Notes under the pieces: generated by a model | What the model was told of the DNA's origin: nothing | What the model saw: the letters and a program-made list of their open reading frames with translations, nothing else | Databases searched by the model: none | Part shown: one piece after another, positions 18,227-28,243 of the stretch | Numbering within the stretch: the first letter of the stretch is position 1 | Layout of the letters: each line of letters opens with the position of its first letter | Translations under genes and position numbers: made by a program | From: CAYVTD01 sp964454445 | Lineage (GTDB): Bacteria > Bacteroidota > Ignavibacteria > Kapaibacteriales > UBA2268 | Assembly (NCBI GenBank): GCA_964454445.1 | Contig: CAYVTD010000023.1 | Span: forward strand, 1 to 50,508 | DNA length: 50,508 nt | Direction: 5' to 3'

Positions 18227-20002
18227 CTATTGTTTCTTCAGTAAACTAAGCCCAAGCTCATCTAATTGCTTAGCCTCAACTTCCGAAGGAGATCCATCCA
18301 TAAGCGAAAGCCCCGTAGTGGTTTTTGGGAAGGCAATTGTGTCGCGTATATTGTCCGTTCCTGCGAGAATCATAACCATTCTATCGAGACCAAACGCAAT
18401 GCCTCCGTGAGGAGGAGCACCATATTTCAATGCTTCCAATAAAAATCCAAATTTCATGGCTACTTCATCTTCAGCAAGTCCAAGCGCCTTGAACATTTTT
18501 CTTTGTACCTCAGCATCGTGGATACGTATGCTTCCGCCACCGATTTCTGCACCATTTACCACAATATCATAAGCTTTTGCCAATGCCTCTGCAGGTTGGG
18601 TTTCAATTTTTTCTAAACTATCGTCTTGAGGTGAAGTAAATGGGTGGTGCATTGCCACAAATCTATTTTCTTGCTCATCGAATTCAAAAAGCGGAAAATC
18701 CGTCACACAAGTAAATTCGAAACTATCCTTCACTTGGTCTATAATTCCTGTATCTTTGGCAATTTTCAGCCGTAAAGCTCCAAGGACAGTGTAACATTCA
18801 TTGAATTTATCTGCACCAAACAAAAGAAGGTCTCCGTTTTCGGCGTTTACTTGCTGCAAAATTATATTTATTTCTTCTTGACTGAAAAATTTTGCTATTG
18901 GAGAGTTAATCGCACCGTCAATATATTTCATCCATGCGAGCCCTTTGGCACCATATTTTTTTGCATATTCGGTCAGTTCGTCGATTTTTTTTCTTGAGTA
19001 ATCTGCTGCACAGCCCTTTGCGTTCAAAACAGCTACGACTCCACCATTATCAGCCACATCGCTAAATACCTTGAAGCTACTATTTTTAATTATATCTGTT
19101 ACATTTTTTAGCTCCATATCGAAGCGTAAATCAGGTTTATCACTTCCGTATCTTTCCATTGCCTCCCGATAGCTCATTTTTCGCAAAGGGAGTTGAATAT
19201 CGACATCGAGGATTTCTTTCCACAGTTTTTTCAGATAACCTTCGGCTATTGCCATAACGTCTTCTTGGGTAACAAACGACATTTCCACGTCGATTTGAGT
19301 AAATTCTGCCTGCCTGTCGGAACGCAAATCCTCATCGCGAAAGCATTTAACAATCTGCACATAACGCTCGAAGCCTGCAGTCATTAAAATTTGCTTGTAA
19401 ATCTGGGGCGATTGAGGAAGAGCATAGAATTTACCTTTGTATGTGCGGCTTGGCACTAGAAAATCGCGAGCACCTTCGGGTGTGGATTTCATCAGAAAAG
19501 GTGTTTCTATCTCGACGAAATCGTTTTCAGCAAAATAACGATGTGTGATTTGATAGAATTTATTCCTTGTTAGTAATATCTTTTGCATTTTTGGACGACG
19601 TAAATCCAGGAAACGATACTTCAATCGAGTGTCCTCGTTCAATTCTACATCGTCGCATATTTCAAACGGAGGCAGAGCCGCTTTGTTGATAATTCCGAAA
19701 TCATCTAAAACAATTTCAATCAAGCCAGTAGGGATTCGCATGTTTGGATTTTCTCTTTTGCGGACCTGTCCGCTTGCCCAGACAACATCTTCGGTTTTTA
19801 CATGTTTAGCACGCTCAGCAAGCTCAGGATTGATTTCCGGCTCTGCGACCAACTGAGTTATTCCCCAACGGTCTCGCAAATCGATGAATATCAAACCGCC
19901 GAGATCGCGAACTACCGATGCCCAGCCATTTAAAACAACATTTTCTTTTTCGTTATCTATTCTTAATTGCCCGCAATTACGAGTTCTTTTTTTCCAATTC
20001 AT
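18227..20002 (-). CDS. aspS: Aspartyl-tRNA synthetase
   Basis: This enzyme charges tRNA-Asp (or Asp/Asn if the enzyme is non-discriminating). It is 591 residues, the normal length for the bacterial type. It begins with an OB-fold anticodon-binding domain (about 1-105; GWASVVRDLGGLIFIDLRDR). Class II motif 2 follows (CFRDEDLRSDRQAEFTQID), then an inserted GAD domain at about 300-410. Motif 3 is GIAFGLDRMVMILAGTDNIR. It lies between acyP and nth, with gaps of 74 and 26 bp. Whether gatCAB exists in this genome cannot be seen here, so discrimination is undecided. Confidence 0.97.
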   Translation of the reverse strand: MNWKKRTRNCGQLRIDNEKENVVLNGWASVVRDLGGLIFIDLRDRWGITQLVAEPEINPELAERAKHVKTEDVVWASGQVRKRENPNMRIPTGLIEIVLDDFGIINKAALPPFEICDDVELNEDTRLKYRFLDLRRPKMQKILLTRNKFYQITHRYFAENDFVEIETPFLMKSTPEGARDFLVPSRTYKGKFYALPQSPQIYKQILMTAGFERYVQIVKCFRDEDLRSDRQAEFTQIDVEMSFVTQEDVMAIAEGYLKKLWKEILDVDIQLPLRKMSYREAMERYGSDKPDLRFDMELKNVTDIIKNSSFKVFSDVADNGGVVAVLNAKGCAADYSRKKIDELTEYAKKYGAKGLAWMKYIDGAINSPIAKFFSQEEINIILQQVNAENGDLLLFGADKFNECYTVLGALRLKIAKDTGIIDQVKDSFEFTCVTDFPLFEFDEQENRFVAMHHPFTSPQDDSLEKIETQPAEALAKAYDIVVNGAEIGGGSIRIHDAEVQRKMFKALGLAEDEVAMKFGFLLEALKYGAPPHGGIAFGLDRMVMILAGTDNIRDTIAFPKTTTGLSLMDGSPSEVEAKQLDELGLSLLKKQ

Positions 20003-20076
20003 TTAGTTTCTCAAGCCAATCGTAAACAATAAAAATTACATTAAATACAAATATTTGTTACAAAACTACGCTATTT

Positions 20077-20364
20077 TTATCTTATCTCAAAACTAAGATA
20101 TTCGCCCGAGGCAATGCGATAATCGGTTTCTACAAACTCGACTCGAGACATCGGTGGTCCTTGCTTAAGGTAATCGAGCAAAGTCGATAGCAATTGCTGG
20201 CTTCCTTCGGCAATCACCTCGACATCGCCATCAAATAAATTTTTGACATAGCCCGTCAGACCAAGTGATATTGCCTTTTTATAGACGAAATAGCGAAATC
20301 CCACGCCCTGCACCCTGCCTCTGATGCGGTAAACTCCGCGATGCTTATTTGTTGATAGATTCAT
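20077..20364 (-). CDS. acyP: Acylphosphatase
   Basis: This small enzyme hydrolyses acyl phosphates such as acetyl phosphate and carbamoyl phosphate. The 95 residues carry the signature GRVQGVGFRYFVYKKA with the catalytic Arg, and GLTGYVKNLFDGDVEVIAEG with the catalytic Asn. The length is standard. It is upstream of aspS on the same strand. The physiological substrate is usually unknown for this family. Confidence 0.94.
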   Translation of the reverse strand: MNLSTNKHRGVYRIRGRVQGVGFRYFVYKKAISLGLTGYVKNLFDGDVEVIAEGSQQLLSTLLDYLKQGPPMSRVEFVETDYRIASGEYLSFEIR

Positions 20365-20399
20365 AAGTTTTTTAGGTATGTTAGAAGAATTTATAAGAA

Positions 20400-20570
20400 T
20401 TATATTTTATGAAGTAATTCATTAGAAAAGAATAAACAATTTTCTATGCCTTTCTTGCCGAAAGGTATCACTTTTTTTAGAGCAAGGAGTTCTGATTGGA
20501 AAAGAATACCATTTTCTTTAAACCAGTTCTCATATTCATTAGTAAATGCTTCGAAAGGGTTATTGTTCAT
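20400..20570 (-). pseudogene. 5' remnant of a SAM-dependent methyltransferase
   Basis: This is a short frame of 56 codons starting at ATG 20570. It reads NNNPFEAFTNEYENWFKENG, then SELLALKKVIPFGKKGIE, then ends NCLFFSNELLHKI. The first 43 residues match the usual opening of class I methyltransferases of the NPF..YD.WF type. In those proteins the Lys-Gly-Ile-Glu is followed by a GVGTGRFA SAM-binding loop, which is absent here. The rest of the gene is missing. It sits 35 bp upstream of acyP. It could also be a small expressed peptide, but a truncated gene explains the match best. Confidence 0.6.
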
Positions 20571-20697
20571 TATAGAATTCCTACATAATCAAATTGTAGA
20601 GATATTGCCCTCATAAAGATCACAATAGATAGACTACACTTTGAAAGAATAGTCTATCATATTACGATAATAAACCTTTTACGAATATAATTATTGC

Positions 20698-20735
20698 AAA
20701 AAAAAATCCCTTAACTAGAAGCAGTTAACGGATTT
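20698..20735 (-). terminator. Rho-independent terminator after tRNA-fMet
   Basis: On the minus strand AAATCC-TTAACT pairs with AGTTAA-GGATTT with a single mismatched position and a six-base loop (GCTTCT). An uninterrupted T run follows. It begins 6 bp after the mature tRNA 3' end. Confidence 0.85.
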
Positions 20736-20741
20736 ATTTTG

Positions 20742-20814
<73 letters not shown>

Positions 20815-20868
20815 ATAACGGAATACAAAAATACGAAAAGATTTTGGAAATTCCAAATACTTTCATCT

Positions 20869-21657
20869 TTATTTTTTTGATGCTCTTTTTTTTATCTCGG
20901 CTTTACTAATTATTATTTTACTTTTTGGGTCTAATTCTTTTTTACCTGACTTATCTGATTGTTTTTTAACAGGCTTCTCTCGTTCTTTCTCTAAAGTATT
21001 TACGTTCTTTGGAGAAAGCCCGGGAAAGCTCGTGGAAAAATACTGCTTTAACTTATTTATATCACTTACCCGGAAAATAACTATTATCCACAAAACTATA
21101 ACAATCATTATCGATACATTGATGGTATCCGTTACAAAATAATGTGTCAACCAATCAAAAATGCTTATCATAAATGATGAATAACCGGATTGTATCGCTA
21201 TTACTGCTCTCTGGGCAGTCATTGTAACAAGAAACAGTTTGAATGCTATGAATATATGGATAAAGAACAAACCTAACAAACCAAACACAACCTTGCGTTT
21301 CCAAGGTACAGGCGAAGCGATGACAAGAGAAAGAAATAGTATTATTGGCAAATAAGCAAAGCCTCTCATCTCAAGTTTCCAGATAAGAATTTGTGGTTTC
21401 CCTTGTTCGTTTCGCTTATCAAGGTCGAGATTGCCAATAATCATCATTGGCTTGTTTTTTTCTACTTTGTAATCGAAAAGAATCTTTTTTCTATTTTGCC
21501 AGTTATCATTGATTGAACTTTTTGTTATTTTAACCGCTGATTCTACAATAATCCTATCGCAAGCGTTTTCCAAACCGTGCTGGGGCAGCTTGAAAAGTAT
21601 AAATACTGAAAAAAATATTAAAACAAAGCTAACGATTGGATTCTTAAGTAATTTCAT
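20869..21657 (-). CDS. Membrane protein partner of the exosortase-family protein
   Basis: This is a 262-residue protein that I do not recognise as a named family. It has an N-terminal transmembrane segment (about 8-23) and an exported stretch of about 70 residues (about 28-95). Three further membrane segments follow (about 100-118, 124-150 and 180-200). The C-terminal tail is lysine-rich and ends KKRASKK, presumably in the cytoplasm. Its ATG lies 14 bp inside the end of the exosortase-like gene, so the two are translationally coupled and probably act together. By analogy with other exosortase loci it may be an accessory subunit; that is inference. Confidence 0.65.
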   Translation of the reverse strand: MKLLKNPIVSFVLIFFSVFILFKLPQHGLENACDRIIVESAVKITKSSINDNWQNRKKILFDYKVEKNKPMMIIGNLDLDKRNEQGKPQILIWKLEMRGFAYLPIILFLSLVIASPVPWKRKVVFGLLGLFFIHIFIAFKLFLVTMTAQRAVIAIQSGYSSFMISIFDWLTHYFVTDTINVSIMIVIVLWIIVIFRVSDINKLKQYFSTSFPGLSPKNVNTLEKEREKPVKKQSDKSGKKELDPKSKIIISKAEIKKRASKK

Positions 21658-22249
21658 TTATGGTTCTCCTCTTTTTTAAAACAAAATATTGCCAAAGAGC
21701 ATAAAGAACAATACTTAAAATAATAAAAAACACAGGAAATATCTCGAAGTGCATCGGATCAAAAATCTCAATCCATTTGATTCTTATGTAAAATAATCCT
21801 ATTATCCTCACAAAATTAAAGAAATAAAGAATTAAAGCGCTCAAGACAATGCCAACAATTTTGTAAAGCCATTTTGTTGGAGTAGCTACCGCTGCAGCAA
21901 AAAATATTACTATCGGATCGAGTCCGTCGCAACCGAAACCAATAGAAATCGAGCCGCGAGCAGAGTTAATGATTTGAGATCTAGCTATTGTATCTTCACC
22001 TAAAAGATTTAAAAGAAAAGACGATATTTTTGCTGTCAGGGCAAGGTAACCTCTCATTATTTCTTTATAATCAGAAGTTATAAAAGCGTAATAACAGCCA
22101 ACTATGAACAAAAAGATACCCGTAAACTTTAAGACAGGCAGTAAAGGTTGAATCTTAGAATTATAAAAGGTTTTAAAATTAAATTTCTTGATGTTTTTTT
22201 TATATTCTTTTTTAGGACTTGTTTTTGCAATAATCTTTTTTTTTGCCAT
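21644..22249 (-). CDS. Exosortase/archaeosortase family transpeptidase (XrtH-like size)
   Basis: This is a 201-residue multi-pass membrane protein. The three catalytic positions of the exosortase/archaeosortase family are visible: Cys in GFGCDGLDPIVIFFAAAVA, Arg in YFFNFVRIIGLFYI, and His in DPMHFEIFP. The spacing and the short length resemble XrtH-type members. Such enzymes cleave a C-terminal PEP-CTERM-like signal and transfer the protein to another molecule. No protein in this window carries such a signal (short motif, membrane helix, basic tail). It starts 54 bp after the PorU2-like gene and overlaps its partner gene by 14 bp. The subfamily is tentative; the catalytic triad is clear. Confidence 0.85.
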   Translation of the reverse strand: MAKKKIIAKTSPKKEYKKNIKKFNFKTFYNSKIQPLLPVLKFTGIFLFIVGCYYAFITSDYKEIMRGYLALTAKISSFLLNLLGEDTIARSQIINSARGSISIGFGCDGLDPIVIFFAAAVATPTKWLYKIVGIVLSALILYFFNFVRIIGLFYIRIKWIEIFDPMHFEIFPVFFIILSIVLYALWQYFVLKKRRTINEIT

Positions 22250-22303
22250 ATCATACCCAGTTTTTTTATGGCAAAACTAAGCAATTTTACTGAAAAAAAC
22301 GGA

Positions 22304-25300
22304 TTATTTTACAAAAATACACTTTCCAAAAGCAGGCTCTGCAAAATAGCTGGCTTTCGTACTAATTCTATAAAAATAAATCCCTGAAGGAATGCTACGA
22401 CCTTCGTGATCTCGTCCGTCCCATTCCATAACATTTGTCCCTACCTTAAGCGATGATTTGATGGAATTGACTTGCCTTCCATTCAAATCGAAAATATCGA
22501 TAATTGCATCGCCATTTGCTTCTAATGCTCGATATTGAAACTCGATAATAATCCTTTCACTGAATGGATTTGGATAACTATTTCGAATTTTTATGCTAGC
22601 ACCCGCCGGCAAAAAAACATCATAATCTTTTGTTATTTTATTGCCACTTGCATCTATGCCAATCACCCTAATCCAATGCTGCCTGTCTTCAATACTTAAC
22701 GAGTCGGGCAGCAAAGTAAGAGTTGCTTTCAATGGATGCGCATCGACGATGGTATCAAATTTGTAATACTCAGAGTTCGATAGTTTATATACTTTGGCAT
22801 CGACCCAAAGCTCAAGATTGTCAGGGTTTTTCATATCTAACCGGGAATTATCGTAAAGCTCTGCAACCAGCATCGGTCGAATACCGATATAATCGCCATT
22901 TGATATTATAGTCCCATCGGCTTTTAAAACAATATAAGGTGGTATGGTGTCTTCACGCAATTTGAAAGCTATTTCTGTAGTATTATTAAACAAATATTGC
23001 TCTGCTGGCTTTACCTCAGGATTTAAAATAATTCTTAATACATTATTTGCTCCAAGAGTTCGAGTCGGAATTTTTAATGAATAGCTAGTGCTAACACTTG
23101 CTGCCGTTTTAGTCAGTTTTTCGTTTCCAGTAATTTCCTCATTACCGCTAACATTTACAGAAAAAGCAGATTTCGAAGAATCAAGAGAAGCGCGATAAGC
23201 AAGGTTTTGCCAATTTACCACAATATTAACAGTATCTCCGCGAAGAACGTTTCCCGAACTATTTTCAGAAATTGAATCGATGCAAAGCTCGGCGGAAGGA
23301 GCAAATCTGAATTCTAATGATTTAACAGCTGGAGCTACGAGCAGGTTTGTTCTGTTAATACTAACTTCGGCATTAAGAAATGGGAACTCATTGGCATTAA
23401 TGTTATGCAAATTAACATTTAATTCATTGCTGGTTGCCAGTTTTTCAGGAATCTTATCTTGTATATTTTTATATCCATAGATATCAATATTCAACGAGCT
23501 GTTTTCTGGTAAATCTGCATCAATATGGAATTTATCATAAGATTTTGCCGGACCAATCAAGTCAGTTGTTATCATTGCTTTTTTATTATAAATGGAAAAA
23601 ACGGCAGATATGGTAACGAAATCGCCGGTTGAATCAATTATTTCGGCAATAACACCATTTCCGACATCTAAAACCGCTGCATAAGATAATCCCCACCCGC
23701 GGGCTTGCTGTCCTTTTTCCACAGATTCCATTTGTCTTGTAAAATCATTTGCTAGTCCGGCGCCGAAACCATTTAACAATTCATTGAGTTTGGAATAGCC
23801 ATTGTTACTTTCTTCGTTCAATATAAATTCCCTGTAAAAAGGACCACATACCGCAAAAACCAGATAATAGTCAGAAGAAACGGAATCCGCAAGAAATTGC
23901 AAACATTTTATAGAAGAGCTATCGTCGTCCCATGTATTATAATACCGATAAACAAAATCTGTAGAATCCGTTTTTGACATACGAAGGATTTTCGCACCAA
24001 ACAAAGCATCAGATTGAACACTCGAATCACCGAGCACAATGTCGCTAAATCTGTCTATTTCGTTCATCCCATCGACAACCCTGCCGCCCGAAGCTGAAAT
24101 ATAGCAACTAATGGTATCGTTAAAAATGCTAAGTGCATTGATTTGATTGTCGTAATAAAAATGTTCAATTTTATTAGAAAGAAGTTGCGATTTTCCTGAA
24201 AGTAAGCATCTGACACTATCTTGCTTTACAGGGCTAATATGAAAAGGGATGTTGATTTCTTTGCTTCGATTACTACCCGATTTGTCTGATAGCCAACCGC
24301 TTAATTTATAAAACTTGTCATTGGAAAGAGTTATGGCTGGTCTCCAATCGAAAAAGTTTTTGTTTTCGAAGATTTCAACGGATTTGTTCTCATAAAACAG
24401 ATGGTAGCCATCGCTTTCTTCTTGTGAAATGGATAGATTTATCTTATTATCTTCATCTTGCTCTTGTGTCTTAATAAATCTGAAAACGGGTCTCTCATCA
24501 ACATTCCAAAAAGAAAGTGGCTCGAGTGGCGAAATGCCTTTTGCAAATACTTCAATTGTTTTACTAAAAACATTATTATCCTTTGTTTCTTCTGTAACAC
24601 GATTGTCAGGATCGATAATCATAGATAATCGATGCTCCCCTGGCATATTTTTAATATTTATTGTAAAATCAAAAGGTTGTGAAAGGCAAATGCCATTAAG
24701 AGTTATATCCATGCTGTCTTTTTTGCCTTCAAATTCGCGTACCAATCTGACTATAAAAGTTTTATTCGTACTATAACCGGCATTGTAGATAATACCCGAA
24801 ATTCTAATAATAGAATCGTCTTCCGTGTAAAAATTCAATCCCTTTTCATTAAGAAAACTGATTTCGCTATCATAAAAATATAATTCTGTTTTTTTAGCTA
24901 TCTTCAACTCTATTAATGGCTCGCCGAGCAAATTAAACTGGTAAGCAATATCTCTTAGATATTTTTCAGAACCCAGTTTTCCTCTTGAAATAGCTGTTAT
25001 CTGCGATAATGTTCTCATACAAATTGTTGAATCACTGACATTTTTGAACATATCGAGAATAAGAAATTTATTGACATCGACAGGACCACCAGAAGAGCTA
25101 CCGGCAGAAGCAATAAAGCCCTTGCCAAGCTCAAAAATATATTCTTCATTTCTTGAGATGACATCTGGCTGGGCAAAAGCTCCAGTATTACAAGAAATTG
25201 TCGTAAGAAATCCCAATTTCCCTTTATTATTCAGACGATCTACATTCCAGCCATCCATGCCAAGCGTAGTTACTGAGCCGTGTCCAAGATAATTTGTCCA

Positions 25301-28144
25301 CATAGAGCCTTTGTTTATCGCTTGTTTTATTATTCCACCGTCTTTATTGAAATCGTTCGGATCTTGCTTGATGATTTTTGATGGAGAGCCACAAAAAGGT
25401 GGATTTGCCAGAGAATACAAGGGCTCATCAGTTAACAAATAGCCAAGGGAGGAAAAAATAACTATTTCGCTTTTATCCAAACCACCGGAAAGAAATAATT
25501 CTGACTTGTTCCAAGGGCGATAAGGCTGTTTTTCGTATTCCTTAAAGTTTGCGATATGGTTTTCTGCTTGTTCTATCGTTTGTGCCGGTATCCTGCCGAT
25601 GAAAATATCAGGATTGAAATCTTGTTCGTTATCTGTATCAAGCAAACAATACCAATAATCTGTTACGGGCCAACCGTAAGTTGGTATATAATCTACATTT
25701 ACAGAGTTTGGCGTTAGATGGCGGCAATCCCAGTTAGCATCACCGAGCAATAAAACGTATTGCGGTGCAGGTTTCTGCCAATTATGATATGCATATTTCA
25801 AAAATGCTTTTATTGAATGAGCAGATTTCTTACCGAAATAAAATTCTTTATAAACATCGTCGATATCTACGATTTTAGTAATTAAATTTCTTGTTTTTCG
25901 GCGATAGTCAGCGATTTCTTCTGCTTGAGCTTTGAATTTATTGTGTGTTATGATTATATAATCTGCCTTGTTGCTTGTGTTTCTCAGGTCGGAGCTAAGA
26001 GTTTTTGTTAATTTTACGTTTTCAATAGCTTTGACATCAGCAGTTAATAAATGATATTCTTTGTTTTTTTCAAGATTTAATAGAGTTGAGTACAAGGTGC
26101 CTCCCTTATGGTAAAAAAAAGTGCTTAGCTTGGCGAAACCATTATCGGCTGCATTTTCGATGGCTAATGATGGCTGTCCTTTAATAACTGAGAAAGCATA
26201 AGCCTTATTGTCGCTCGCTTGCTTTCCACCAAGCGAGCTTATGACATTCTTTGCTGGTTGTGATAGCGAATTCCCATTATAAGCAATAGCTAATATGCTC
26301 CCATCAGGAACAGATGAAACAAATGAGTTAATATCTGCCGCCACACTATCGAAATAACGATATTCATAAACAATGAAGTCCGGGCTTCTTAAAATACCAA
26401 TATGTAATCCTGTTTTATTACCAAATAAAAGGACGGAATCATTAATGACAATGTCAGCATAAGGATATTGACCTTTTTTTGATGAACAAAGCACCCTCGT
26501 GCCTGTCTGAGAATTGTCATTTATTTTAAAACAGGAATTTTTCAAATCAAGCAAAAACGATTGGGGATTGCCAAAACCATTTATTTCTAGCTTCGTTTCA
26601 TCGCTTTGTTTACCAACATAGAATTCGCCGCTTGAATTGAACACATTAGGCTCAACTTTGCCATTTGCTTCAATATAATCGAGCAAAGCGTAGTCGATTT
26701 CGTAGAGAACTCCTTTGTCGTTATATCTTCCGAGAGAAACAATTTTTATTTCATTTGCCCCATTGCCAAGCTTGTTGGCAGGGACATCGACGAGAAATTC
26801 GCCATTTTTCAGGAAATCAAATTGCTTAATAGATATTGTGTCTGAATTGATTATCAATGCAAATTTGTGGTGGGGAGGCAGGTATTGCACATCACGCGAA
26901 AACTCCTTGCTTTGGTATGGAATTCTCAAATGAAGAGTATCGGTTGGTGTAAGCTTTAAATTGTAAAAAAAATTTGGTATATTTTTCGGATTAAGCTCTT
27001 TCCAATACCAACCTTCTGCAACCACCGGATCGACACCCAACTGATAATCAAAATTGCCGAAAGTATATATTGAATCTTTTTCTATGTGAAGGCGGACATT
27101 TACATTGCTTGTTTCTGATTGCGGATTTTGCGATTCCTGAAAATCAGAAAGGCGTTTGCCTGCCTTCGAGTTGTCGTAATAAAAATAAAAAACGGCTTCA
27201 TTTGTAAAATTGTCGAACCAAGTTGTATCGCCTTCTGCCCTTCTGCCATAAAAAAAGTATCTGTCTGAAGCATCTATTTTTCCGTCACTATCTTGAGCAT
27301 AAAAAGGATACTCCTGCCCTTGAAAAACAAGGCGCAAGCCTTGAGTTTTCTGACCGTCCAGTTCTGGGGCTATTGCAAGCAAATCTTTAGCAAATAAAGA
27401 GGCAATGCCATCTTTTGTTGTCGAAGCTCGATAATAAGTGGTTTGCGGATTATACCAATAATCCTCTAAAACAGGTTCAGTATTTCGGTTTAATCTCTGA
27501 TTCTCATATAATAAGTAAGGCAGCTGCTCTTTATTAAAGATATTTTGGAAAAAGATGGCTTCTTTTGGGCTTGTCTCAATTTTTTCTTTTGAAATTGGAT
27601 TTTCGAAATGAATTGTCAGTTCGACATCATCAATCATTTCGAGATTACCATTGAAATTGTCATAAATGAATGGTTGTAGCGATACCTCAGCTAAGCTAAT
27701 TCCTCTTCGCGAACCTATCCGCTTTATTTTAGCGTAAGCTTCCATTCTTTGATTATTGTCCGAATTGAGAAATTTATTGCTGTCAGCAATAGCCAAGGAA
27801 TGCTTTCCGAGTGGCTTAATACTTTGATATCTAAAGTCAACTTCCAGCTCGCCTGATTTAGGTACGGCAATGGTAAAAACCAGTTTTTCTGCCATAAATC
27901 CATCATTATTAATAAATGAACCAATGGCTGTTTCAGGAAATCTTACCGAAAAATAATCTGAACTTGGAGTAATTCGTTGCAAATTAACCTCAAGCCCCTT
28001 AATTTTTATTCGCAAGAAATCAGAACTGATTTCTTTACTCATACCAAAAGAAACTTCATTATCACAATATGCATTATTACTAAGAGAAATCAAAATAATA
28101 GTAAGTATATATGCTATGGGATTTACTATTCTATACATTTTCAT
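22304..28144 (-). CDS. Gingipain-type C25 peptidase, PorU2-like T9SS sortase candidate
   Basis: This 1946-residue exported protein has a signal peptide (about 1-27, ending NNAYC), then a large N-terminal region (propeptide/beta domains). The C25 caspase-fold domain lies at about 745-1120, with ADYIIITHNKF, YVLLLGDANWD and PDIFIGRIPAQT. Its catalytic His is in TNYLGHGSVTTLG and its Cys in TTISCNTGAFAQP. A CARDB-like beta domain follows (about 1180-1260; IYNAGYSTNKTF and EETKDNNVFS). The sorting domain ends it (NSYPNPFSERIIIEF, DLNGRQVNS and SIPSGIYFYRIS). PorU cleaves cargo sorting domains and attaches cargo to lipopolysaccharide. This copy is far longer than the approximately 1150-residue P. 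gingivalis enzyme and fits the large PorU2-type. The start at 28144 gives the best signal peptide; 28138 and 28189 are alternatives. Confidence 0.85.
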   Translation of the reverse strand: MKMYRIVNPIAYILTIILISLSNNAYCDNEVSFGMSKEISSDFLRIKIKGLEVNLQRITPSSDYFSVRFPETAIGSFINNDGFMAEKLVFTIAVPKSGELEVDFRYQSIKPLGKHSLAIADSNKFLNSDNNQRMEAYAKIKRIGSRRGISLAEVSLQPFIYDNFNGNLEMIDDVELTIHFENPISKEKIETSPKEAIFFQNIFNKEQLPYLLYENQRLNRNTEPVLEDYWYNPQTTYYRASTTKDGIASLFAKDLLAIAPELDGQKTQGLRLVFQGQEYPFYAQDSDGKIDASDRYFFYGRRAEGDTTWFDNFTNEAVFYFYYDNSKAGKRLSDFQESQNPQSETSNVNVRLHIEKDSIYTFGNFDYQLGVDPVVAEGWYWKELNPKNIPNFFYNLKLTPTDTLHLRIPYQSKEFSRDVQYLPPHHKFALIINSDTISIKQFDFLKNGEFLVDVPANKLGNGANEIKIVSLGRYNDKGVLYEIDYALLDYIEANGKVEPNVFNSSGEFYVGKQSDETKLEINGFGNPQSFLLDLKNSCFKINDNSQTGTRVLCSSKKGQYPYADIVINDSVLLFGNKTGLHIGILRSPDFIVYEYRYFDSVAADINSFVSSVPDGSILAIAYNGNSLSQPAKNVISSLGGKQASDNKAYAFSVIKGQPSLAIENAADNGFAKLSTFFYHKGGTLYSTLLNLEKNKEYHLLTADVKAIENVKLTKTLSSDLRNTSNKADYIIITHNKFKAQAEEIADYRRKTRNLITKIVDIDDVYKEFYFGKKSAHSIKAFLKYAYHNWQKPAPQYVLLLGDANWDCRHLTPNSVNVDYIPTYGWPVTDYWYCLLDTDNEQDFNPDIFIGRIPAQTIEQAENHIANFKEYEKQPYRPWNKSELFLSGGLDKSEIVIFSSLGYLLTDEPLYSLANPPFCGSPSKIIKQDPNDFNKDGGIIKQAINKGSMWTNYLGHGSVTTLGMDGWNVDRLNNKGKLGFLTTISCNTGAFAQPDVISRNEEYIFELGKGFIASAGSSSGGPVDVNKFLILDMFKNVSDSTICMRTLSQITAISRGKLGSEKYLRDIAYQFNLLGEPLIELKIAKKTELYFYDSEISFLNEKGLNFYTEDDSIIRISGIIYNAGYSTNKTFIVRLVREFEGKKDSMDITLNGICLSQPFDFTINIKNMPGEHRLSMIIDPDNRVTEETKDNNVFSKTIEVFAKGISPLEPLSFWNVDERPVFRFIKTQEQDEDNKINLSISQEESDGYHLFYENKSVEIFENKNFFDWRPAITLSNDKFYKLSGWLSDKSGSNRSKEINIPFHISPVKQDSVRCLLSGKSQLLSNKIEHFYYDNQINALSIFNDTISCYISASGGRVVDGMNEIDRFSDIVLGDSSVQSDALFGAKILRMSKTDSTDFVYRYYNTWDDDSSSIKCLQFLADSVSSDYYLVFAVCGPFYREFILNEESNNGYSKLNELLNGFGAGLANDFTRQMESVEKGQQARGWGLSYAAVLDVGNGVIAEIIDSTGDFVTISAVFSIYNKKAMITTDLIGPAKSYDKFHIDADLPENSSLNIDIYGYKNIQDKIPEKLATSNELNVNLHNINANEFPFLNAEVSINRTNLLVAPAVKSLEFRFAPSAELCIDSISENSSGNVLRGDTVNIVVNWQNLAYRASLDSSKSAFSVNVSGNEEITGNEKLTKTAASVSTSYSLKIPTRTLGANNVLRIILNPEVKPAEQYLFNNTTEIAFKLREDTIPPYIVLKADGTIISNGDYIGIRPMLVAELYDNSRLDMKNPDNLELWVDAKVYKLSNSEYYKFDTIVDAHPLKATLTLLPDSLSIEDRQHWIRVIGIDASGNKITKDYDVFLPAGASIKIRNSYPNPFSERIIIEFQYRALEANGDAIIDIFDLNGRQVNSIKSSLKVGTNVMEWDGRDHEGRSIPSGIYFYRISTKASYFAEPAFGKCIFVK

Positions 28145-28243
28145 AATTTTTAATAGTTTAAATAAAATCAGAAAATAATTGTAATTCAACTAAATAGTAG
28201 AAACACGCAAAGCGATGATTTGTTTCATAACTGAGCAAAATAA

